Source: JAJXZP01 sp963787185 (GTDB lineage Bacteria > Spirochaetota > Spirochaetia > Treponematales > Rectinemataceae). From it: DNA of 64,000 bases. Each line of letters begins with the position of its first letter. Positions within the stretch are counted from its first letter, which is position 1. A program made the position numbers and the translations under genes. The notes under the pieces are model-generated. The model had not been told where the DNA came from. It searched no databases and saw only the letters and a program-made list of their open reading frames with translations. Of the stretch, positions 58,462 to 64,000 are shown piece by piece. The stretch is from the NCBI GenBank assembly GCA_963787185.1, contig CAWBCC010000014.1, forward strand, positions 620,001-684,000, written 5' to 3'.

Positions 58462-59142
58462 CTACTCACAAGAGAGCTCGCGCAAACTCGCGGTGCGCCC
58501 ACAACATTGACGATATGGCAACCCGGAGCCGCAGGTACAGCGCTCGTCTCCCAAAAGAATCCTTTGACTTCGGAAGTCCGCTTGCACGACTTTTTGACAG
58601 TCATTTACATTCATGCCGAAGGAAGGGAAGGATACTCTCCAGTCTTTGAAAACCTTCAGCTTTTCGCCTGCGGTCATCGCATTCAAGCGTCCGGAGCGAG
58701 AGAGCGAAATCCATGAGTCCAGGACAATGCGCAACACTACGTCCTTTTCGCCCATGGAATCGAAGCGCGGCTTTTCCTTCCGCCCTAGATACACCCCGAT
58801 TTGAATAGAATAAAAAGCATAAAAATCGTCAAGTTCGGAGCTGGGCCTTCGAGGCATCCCATATTCGTTGACTCTCCGTCGATAGATCGCACGTGCGAAA
58901 CCGCGAGGTCTCAGCTTTTGAGCGGAGGCGAGACTCTTGATCGCAAGGTCGTTCTGGTCCAGCCTGAAAAGGGCCACGGTGAGCCAATACAGCCTCATCG
59001 ACAGCTCGGCGGAACGGGACGCCGGGCAGGCGGCGGCGGCGGCGCGAAAGCTCCTGACGGCGAGGTCCGGTCTGTGTCGGCTAAGGAATCTCAGGCCTTC
59101 CCTGAATTCGACACAACCCGTTTCGATTCGCTCCGTCCGCAT
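58462..59142 (-). CDS. TPR-like protein with C-terminal SEC-C zinc motif
   Basis: 226 aa from ATG 59142. The N-terminal 100 residues are helical repeats (EFREGLRFLSRHRPDLAVRS; RLDQNDLAIKSLASAQKLRP). The C-terminal 22 residues are the SEC-C motif, ERCTCGSGLPYRQCCGR (CxCxSGxxxxxCC), as in SecA's zinc tail, which binds SecB or ribosomes. A zinc-mediated partner interaction is likely. Unknown family otherwise. It lies between the sigma factor and glgX on the same strand. Confidence 0.78.
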   Translation of the reverse strand: MRTERIETGCVEFREGLRFLSRHRPDLAVRSFRAAAAACPASRSAELSMRLYWLTVALFRLDQNDLAIKSLASAQKLRPRGFARAIYRRRVNEYGMPRRPSSELDDFYAFYSIQIGVYLGRKEKPRFDSMGEKDVVLRIVLDSWISLSRSGRLNAMTAGEKLKVFKDWRVSFPSFGMNVNDCQKVVQADFRSQRILLGDERCTCGSGLPYRQCCGRTASLRELSCE

Positions 59143-59188
59143 ATAGATAAGGTAACCCGGTATCCCTGTGGAAGCAAGCTCCGGCTTC

Positions 59189-61342
59189 TCAATCCGGCTT
59201 GGAGATGAATAGAACCGTCGATCGCGGAGATACGGCGTATTCGTCCTGGGGTGTCACGATGGTTTCGGCGCCCGGGGCGAGGATGTCTTCGCCGGCAGGA
59301 AGCGAAGTATCCATGACCCGGTACCAAAGACGCGAAAGCGGCGCGGGGCACAGCCGGAAAATCGCCGATTCTTCCGCCGCGTTGAAAATCAGAAGGAAAT
59401 CATTATCGTCTCTATCCGCTATGACATCCGCCTTCGACCCGTCGATCCGAGCCGCTATGCGCCGTTCGATACGCGCCCAATCCGGGCCTTTCCCATTCTC
59501 GTCGAACCAGGTGATATCCGGGATAGCATTGTAATCGGAGTCCTGTCCGGTGAAGAACTCGGGCCGCCTGAAGGCCGGATGCCGCATACGGAAGGCCGTA
59601 AGCTCGGCGGCGAAATGCCGCAAACCTCCGTGCACTTCGAGGGTGCTCCAGTCGTACCAGCTGATTTCATTGTTTTGACAATAAGCATTGTTGTTGCCTT
59701 TTTGGCTTCTGCGAAACTCGTCGCCTCCCAGCAGCATGGGAGTTCCTATGGAAAGAAGCAGTGTCGCCAAGAAGTTCTTCGCTTGTCGATTTCTGACTGC
59801 CTCGATCTCCGCATTGTGCGTGAGTCCTTCCTCGCCGTAATTGCAGGAATGGTTGGCGTCGTTTCCGTCGCGGTTGCCTTCGCCGTTGGCCTCGTTGTGC
59901 TTATGCTCGTAGCTTATCAGGTCGTTCAAAGTGAAGCCGTCGTGTGCGGTGATGAAGTTGATGGAGTGGAAGGGCTTTCTCCCGTCCCGCAGGTAGAGAT
60001 CGCTCGATCCGGTTATTCGCGTCGCGAAATTACGGATAGCGCCCGCATCGCCGCGCCAAAAGCGGCGGACATCGTCGCGATAACGATCGTTCCACTCTGC
60101 CCAGCGGCCTCCGGGGAAGCTCCCGACCTGATAGGCGCCGCCGGCGTCCCAAGCTTCGGCGATGATTTTTGTATTTCGGAGGAGCGGGTCTTCGGCGATC
60201 TGCTCGATCATCGGAGGGTTCTCGAGCAGCCGCCCCTTCTGGTCCCTGCCGAGTATCGAACCGAGATCGAAACGGAAGCCATCGACATGCATTTCGGCCA
60301 CCCAGTAGTGCAGGCAGTCGATAATGAAAAAACGCACGACCGGATGATTGCAGTTGAGCGTATTGCCGCAGCCGGAATAGTTCTTGTAGTGACGCTTGTC
60401 TTCGTCCAGCATGTAGTAGATGCGATTGTCGAGACCGCGGAAACTCAAAGTGGGCCCCATCTCGTCGCCCTCTGCGGAATGGTTGAAGACGATATCGAGG
60501 ATGACTTCGATTCCCATTGCATGGAGCTCGCGCACCATATGTTTGAACTCGGCGACCTGTTCACCGCGCGATCCGGAGGATGAATATCCTCCCTTCGGCG
60601 CGAAAAAGGCTACGGTCGAATAGCCCCAATAATTGGAAAGTCGCTCTCCGGTAGCGGGATTGTGTCGGATATTTTCGAACTCGTCGAATTCCTGCACCGG
60701 AAGAAGCTCGATGCTCGTGACTCCGAGCTCTTTGAGCCTTCCGGCCATCTCGACCACGCCGCGGAATGTACCGGGATGCTCCGCTCCCGAACTCGGATGG
60801 AGCGAGATTCCCCGCACATGAGTTTCATAGATTATGCAATGCCGAAGAGGGTAGTTGAGGGGTCGATCTCCTCTCCAGTCGAATTCGTCCGATACGATCA
60901 CGCATTTCGGCATGAAAGCCGCATCGTCTTTCTCCGAAAAGGAAAGATCGGCTTCGGGTGAGTCGACGTCGTAGGCGCGTGCGGTGGAGAGTTCCCAAAT
61001 GAAATCGCCCGTCAGGGCCTTGGCATAGGGGTCTATGAGAGCCTTGTTGACATTGAAGCGATAGCCTTTTTGAGGTAGGTAGGGCCCATCGGCGCGCCAG
61101 AGATAGAGGGCTCCCGCACTCAAGCCGACGACGAGCACATGCCAGATATCACCTGTCCGATTGAGGCGCGGATCGAGGCGGTAGAGAAACATGGGATCTG
61201 CATCCTGCGGTGACGCATAGAGGCAAAGCGTCATGGATTCGGCGTTCCGCGAAAAAACGGCGAAATTGACCCCTTCGGATTGCAACTTGGTGCCGAGAGG
61301 GAGGGGGCTCCCCGGTCGTACGGCGTATGCGGGCGGCTGCAC
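59189..61342 (-). CDS. glgX: Glycogen debranching enzyme GlgX (isoamylase type)
   Basis: 717 aa from GTG 61342. An N-terminal CBM48 (SPLPLGTKLQSEGVNFAVFS) is followed by the GH13 barrel: YETHVRGISLHPSS, VILDIVFNHSAEGDEMG, MHVDGFRFDLGSILGRD (nucleophile Asp), TKIIAEAWDAGG (acid Glu) and NFITAHDGFTLNDLISY (third Asp). The C-terminal domain is complete. It cuts alpha-1,6 branches of glycogen. A TATACT box lies 7 nt before the GTG, another leaderless-type arrangement, although GGTGAG could also serve weakly as a ribosome site. Confidence 0.95.
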   Translation of the reverse strand: MQPPAYAVRPGSPLPLGTKLQSEGVNFAVFSRNAESMTLCLYASPQDADPMFLYRLDPRLNRTGDIWHVLVVGLSAGALYLWRADGPYLPQKGYRFNVNKALIDPYAKALTGDFIWELSTARAYDVDSPEADLSFSEKDDAAFMPKCVIVSDEFDWRGDRPLNYPLRHCIIYETHVRGISLHPSSGAEHPGTFRGVVEMAGRLKELGVTSIELLPVQEFDEFENIRHNPATGERLSNYWGYSTVAFFAPKGGYSSSGSRGEQVAEFKHMVRELHAMGIEVILDIVFNHSAEGDEMGPTLSFRGLDNRIYYMLDEDKRHYKNYSGCGNTLNCNHPVVRFFIIDCLHYWVAEMHVDGFRFDLGSILGRDQKGRLLENPPMIEQIAEDPLLRNTKIIAEAWDAGGAYQVGSFPGGRWAEWNDRYRDDVRRFWRGDAGAIRNFATRITGSSDLYLRDGRKPFHSINFITAHDGFTLNDLISYEHKHNEANGEGNRDGNDANHSCNYGEEGLTHNAEIEAVRNRQAKNFLATLLLSIGTPMLLGGDEFRRSQKGNNNAYCQNNEISWYDWSTLEVHGGLRHFAAELTAFRMRHPAFRRPEFFTGQDSDYNAIPDITWFDENGKGPDWARIERRIAARIDGSKADVIADRDDNDFLLIFNAAEESAIFRLCPAPLSRLWYRVMDTSLPAGEDILAPGAETIVTPQDEYAVSPRSTVLFISKPD

Positions 61343-61349
61343 CTCACCG

Positions 61350-61355
61350 AGTATA
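61350..61355 (-). promoter_or_regulatory. -10 box TATACT 7 nt before the glgX start codon
   Basis: Minus strand TATACT (61355-61350), then CGGTGAG, then GTG 61342. The -35 is not clear. Divergent from the DinB-fold gene, whose own start has a proper ribosome site (AGGGAGGG). Confidence 0.45.
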
Positions 61356-61463
61356 ACGCTTCGGCCGTCGATTCGCGAGCTCCTCCGCCGTTGAAGTCTG
61401 GTAATCGACGAGGTCTTGGAATAGAATCAGTTCGATGCGAATCGTGAGATAGGGAGGGCGTCG

Positions 61464-61955
61464 ATGACTCGCGAAGACAAGCTCGATCTGATCGGTAAGT
61501 TCGAATCGGCATATTCCATAGTCGAAGAACTCATTGCGGATCTACCGGACGAAGCGCTCCGTTTTGTACCGCCGATCAAAGACGCCTGGTCCGTCGATGA
61601 TTTTCTCGTGCATTTTCTGGACGCCGACGCGAACCTGAACCTCAGGCTCCGCGGTGCAATTGCGGAGCCGGGGCTAGCGGCGCCCGTGTGGGACGAGGAA
61701 GCGTGGCACGCCGCGCTCCACTACGGCGATCAAAGCGGGAAGCGCTGCCTCGAGCTGGCCAAAGGATTGCGCGGGTTCTTCGCTCAAACGCTCAGGTCTC
61801 TGATCGACGAGGACTGGACCAAATTCTATTTTACTCATCCAACTCGCGGCAGGACAGACTTGACGAGTCTTCTCGGCACCTATCGCGACCACGTTGCCTT
61901 CCATGTCGCTCTCATCAAACGTAACAAGGAAGCATGGACCTCTCGAAAGGGCTAG
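61464..61955 (+). CDS. DinB/YfiT-like four-helix protein
   Basis: 163 aa from ATG 61464 (ATAGGGAGGGCG upstream). The DinB_2 layout is clear: KDAWSVDDFLVHFLDADANL (first His), a middle helix, and YRDHVAFHVALIKRNKEAW (HxxxH) at the end, so a metal-binding triad is likely. Members are metal-dependent transferases using thiol cofactors such as bacillithiol or mycothiol, or of unknown function. It converges with the cNMP protein gene. Confidence 0.85.
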   Translation: MTREDKLDLIGKFESAYSIVEELIADLPDEALRFVPPIKDAWSVDDFLVHFLDADANLNLRLRGAIAEPGLAAPVWDEEAWHAALHYGDQSGKRCLELAKGLRGFFAQTLRSLIDEDWTKFYFTHPTRGRTDLTSLLGTYRDHVAFHVALIKRNKEAWTSRKG

Positions 61956-61998
61956 GCCTTCCCCTCCCTTTGCGTTGAACGGATTCGACGGCGGATAC

Positions 61999-63333
61999 TT
62001 AGGAAGGGGAGACCAAGCCGCGCTCCTGAGCCAGACCCTTGAGCTTCAAGTACTCGGTATTCAGACGCGCGGTTCGTGCATTGAGCCTGGCGAGTCTTTG
62101 GGCGAGAAGCCTGGCGAGGAAAATGCCATAGTGCGGATTCTCTTTGATCAGGTTGACGAAGTTCTGCTTGGATATCTTTACGAGAACACATGGGCCCTTG
62201 GCCACCACGGTCGCGGAGCGCCGGTTGGATAGTAGAAACGCCATTTCCCCCATGAACATATCGTCGGGGCTCAGCGAGGAAATCAGCTTACCCTTCGAAT
62301 AGACGTAGAGAATGCCCGAGACGATATAGTACAAGTAATCGGATTCTTCGCCTTCGGAACAGACGTACTGACCGTCCGCGAATCTGGCTTCCTCGGCGCG
62401 CTCGAATATCTTCGGGATAATGTTGGATGCGCCGTGCCGGTGGTCGACCTCGAAGCTGACTTCATTGCCTTTTTCATTGTAGCTGAGATTCCTGACATAG
62501 AGATTGGCCATCCTTACGCCCATCCCATGCAGTTCGGGACCGTTCGTCCCCGGCGCAAGACGATTTCTCCAGTCAAAACCGTCACCCTCGTCGCGAATCA
62601 CGAAGCGCGAACCCTCGGGCGTGATGGTATACGAGAAATATACCTTCTTCGCCTTGACATCGGGGTTGCGGTTCTTTTCTCGTATGAGGTCCATGATATC
62701 CCTCTCGCATTCCAGCCAGGCGGTCTTTTCCTCGAAGCCTATCTTGCAATTGCCGTGCTCGATCGCGTTGATGAGCAGCTCGAGAAGCGCGACGTGCAGT
62801 TTCTCCTTTTCGTCCTTGACTATAAGGTTTGCGTTATAAAGGTAGTTGGTTATGAGATTGGTATAGGTGGTGATGTCCAGTGGATCGTTGTCTATTATGA
62901 AAGCCCCGGATATCGTCTTGAGAAGATGCTGTTGGATGCCCCGCTGGAAGAGTATCTGCTTGTTCTGCCGTACTATACGGAGCAAGCGAGGAAGATTCGA
63001 AAGGAACTCGCGCTTCCTGAGCACGGCGATGACATTCACATCCTGCATCGCCTCGATCAGACGCTTTTCATCGGCCTCGTCATGGATTCCTATGATTCCA
63101 CCATAATGCAGCCAGGGATCTTGCCGTATCTCCTTCAGGATCTCTCGACAATCGATGGCCGTGTCCGAAAAATAGAATATCTTCATTTCCGGCAACTCGT
63201 ACTTCAGAAACTCGATTACCTGAGTCTGATCGGAGAAGAAAACTGGGGCGAACTCGCCTCCCGAGCGGGCGCATTCGAGTCGAATCACCTCATTGAGCTT
63301 TATATCGCTCGAAACCACCGGTATTTTTCGCAT
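61999..63333 (-). CDS. Receiver-like / HATPase (RsbW-like) / cyclic-nucleotide-binding protein
   Basis: 444 aa from ATG 63333, 8 nt after TATAGA. Residues 1-120 have a degenerate receiver-like fold with no clear phospho-Asp pocket. Residues 150-297 are a histidine-kinase-type ATPase: N-box LHVALLELLINAIEHGN (180-195), G1 IRDEGDGFDW (246-255) and G2 LHGMGVRMANLYV; no dimerisation His, so it is anti-sigma/RsbW-like. Residues 310-415 are a cNMP domain with phosphate cassette MGEMAFLLSNRRSATVV. T. pallidum has a cNMP-binding protein I recall as similar. It could couple cAMP or c-di-AMP-like levels to a sigma or kinase output. Confidence 0.82.
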   Translation of the reverse strand: MRKIPVVSSDIKLNEVIRLECARSGGEFAPVFFSDQTQVIEFLKYELPEMKIFYFSDTAIDCREILKEIRQDPWLHYGGIIGIHDEADEKRLIEAMQDVNVIAVLRKREFLSNLPRLLRIVRQNKQILFQRGIQQHLLKTISGAFIIDNDPLDITTYTNLITNYLYNANLIVKDEKEKLHVALLELLINAIEHGNCKIGFEEKTAWLECERDIMDLIREKNRNPDVKAKKVYFSYTITPEGSRFVIRDEGDGFDWRNRLAPGTNGPELHGMGVRMANLYVRNLSYNEKGNEVSFEVDHRHGASNIIPKIFERAEEARFADGQYVCSEGEESDYLYYIVSGILYVYSKGKLISSLSPDDMFMGEMAFLLSNRRSATVVAKGPCVLVKISKQNFVNLIKENPHYGIFLARLLAQRLARLNARTARLNTEYLKLKGLAQERGLVSPS

Positions 63334-63464
63334 CAGAGTCCTCTATATGGTTTCGGCCGGAATGCTGTTCGGATTGACTTTTTTCTTCCCTTATGTATCT
63401 ATGGTGAGACTTCCGACAGGGTCTTGAAATACTTGAACCTTTTCAACGCCCTGCTGAAGCCCTC

Positions 63465-63538
63465 GGGCCCATAGCTCAGTTGGTCAGAGCTGCGGACTCA
63501 TAATCCGTAGGTCGCTGGTTCAAGTCCAGCTGGGCCCA
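63465..63538 (+). tRNA. tRNA with CAT anticodon, most like tRNA-Ile2
   Basis: Acceptor GGGCCCA/TGGGCCC with discriminator A, D-arm AGCTCAGTTGGTCAGAGC, anticodon loop CTCATAA on stem GCGGA/TCCGT and T-arm GCTGGTTCAAGTCCAGC. The CAT loop fits elongator Met or the lysidine-modified Ile2. The body, especially GGTCGCTGGTTCAAGTCCAGC, matches E. coli Ile2 (ileX) better than Met, from memory. A TTGACT–16–TATCTA promoter lies about 80 nt upstream. Confidence 0.85.
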
Positions 63539-63587
63539 TTATAGTCAAGCACTACAACTCATGGCCTGCATCGGGCTACAAGACCAC

Positions 63588-63605
63588 GGCCCGGCTGGAC
63601 TTGAA
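63588..63605 (+). repeat. Inverted copy of the tRNA 3' end
   Basis: Reading the minus strand, TTCAAGTCCAGCCGGGCC matches the tRNA's own TTCAAGTCCAGCTGGGCC (63519-63536) in 17 of 18 positions. The inverted copy lies 51 nt past the tRNA. It could be a remnant attachment site, or could pair with the tRNA end in a precursor. Confidence 0.7.
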
Positions 63606-63607
63606 GC

Positions 63608-63643
63608 GGCGCGCTTCCGCCGCGGTAGCGGCGGAAGCGCGCC
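63608..63643. repeat. Perfect 16-bp GC-rich hairpin downstream of the tRNA
   Basis: GGCGCGCTTCCGCCGC (63608-63623), loop GGTA, GCGGCGGAAGCGCGCC (63628-63643). Very stable. No U-run follows on either strand; a second smaller one, GCGCGC–AACT–GCGCGC, is just beyond. It may terminate tRNA transcription or that of dapA on the opposite strand. Confidence 0.75.
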
Positions 63644-63705
63644 ACGATGACGCCGCGCGCAACTGCGCGCACGCCAACCCGTTCCTTGACGATCGCCTTC
63701 GCCTC

Positions 63706-64000
63706 TTAGGCAATCATTCCCGCCGCCTTGGCACCTTCGGGAAGAGCTTCGAAGAAAGACAAAAGCTCCGCGATCTTCGCGCGAGTGGCGTCGGCGGCCC
63801 TGACGAGCGGAAGCCGCGGTGTATCGGAGCCCAGGCCGAGGAGGCCGAGAGCGGTCTTCAGTGGCGCGGGATTGGTCTCGAGGAACAAAGCGTCCATGAT
63901 CGGAAGGAGGCGATAGTGCAATGCGCGCGCTTCCTCCATGCGGCCTTCCATGGCTGCGTCGACGAGAGCCTTCGTCTCCGACGGCAGAATATTCGCCAGT
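63706..64000 (-). CDS. dapA: 4-Hydroxy-tetrahydrodipicolinate synthase, C-terminal part
   Basis: Partial: about 97 C-terminal residues, the rest beyond the right edge. LANILPSETKALVDAAMEGR and MDALFLETNPAPLKTALGLL, then LPLVRAADATRAKIAELL, are the C-terminal signatures of DapA (the ETNPAPLK segment is characteristic, and PLVR/LPL near the end too). It condenses pyruvate with aspartate-semialdehyde in lysine and diaminopimelate synthesis. The stop TAA is at 63706-63708. Confidence 0.93.
   Translation of the reverse strand, partial: LANILPSETKALVDAAMEGRMEEARALHYRLLPIMDALFLETNPAPLKTALGLLGLGSDTPRLPLVRAADATRAKIAELLSFFEALPEGAKAAGMIA

Overview
The window reads as a GC-rich chromosomal segment of a spirochaete, most likely Spirochaetales and Treponema-like. 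The support is internal: an outer-membrane protein of the treponemal FadL-like/UPF0164 type; a periplasmic-flagellar rod block (two FlgF/FlgG-type rod proteins and a FlgJ-type protein with no hydrolase domain); the ftsK–recR–ybaB–dnaX order as I remember it from Treponema pallidum; many lipoproteins with relaxed lipoboxes; and a three-domain protein with a cyclic-nucleotide-binding end. No phage, insertion sequence or CRISPR array was found. Coding density is high, with many 1–14 nt gene overlaps.

Layout. 1–2.6 kb is the most accessory-looking part: the tail of a polymorphic-toxin-like protein facing a caspase-like lipoprotein, a Gly-rich exported protein, a dehydratase remnant and tRNA-Lys. 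2.7–11.9 kb (minus) holds outer-membrane and lipoprotein genes, mtaB, a TPR protein, bactofilin, rsmA, a ComEC-like channel, a HEAT-repeat protein and a PilZ protein. 12–17.5 kb (plus) has a CPBP protease, a methyltransferase, an Hsp70-tail/LysM membrane protein and a lytic transglycosylase lipoprotein. 17.5–27.3 kb (minus) has sua5, purE, an epimerase, a stand-alone B3/B4 protein, ftsK, recR, ybaB and dnaX (with a strong slippage signal), then SRP RNA and five tRNAs, four of them the serine set.

27.4–38.8 kb contains a YhcC-type radical SAM protein, a solute-binding-like lipoprotein, dus, tatD, lptB-lptA-lptC-pyrG and a SIS isomerase/ROK kinase pair. 38.8–41.8 kb is the flagellar rod block plus rsmG, with a 104-nt palindrome before the flgJ-type gene. 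41.8–50.1 kb (minus) has a TPR–Mrr-like fusion, a beta-barrel protein, two single-POTRA Omp85-like proteins and tex. 50.2–57 kb (plus) has two receiver proteins, acylphosphatase, adenosine deaminase and three surface lipoproteins (Ig/OmpA-like, EF-hand/CsgG-like, GH18). 57–64 kb has tRNA-Gly, a group-2-like sigma factor, a SEC-C protein, glgX, a DinB-fold protein, a receiver/ATPase/cNMP protein, a CAU tRNA and the 3' part of dapA.

The observations I rate highest are a likely programmed frameshift in dnaX; a recurring arrangement in which a -10 hexamer lies 6–9 nt before a start codon, suggesting leaderless mRNAs for many first-in-operon genes; the large palindrome inside the flagellar operon; the toxin-like/caspase pair at the left edge; and several unusual domain fusions. 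All functions come from reading motifs by eye. No database search, folding program or alignment was run.
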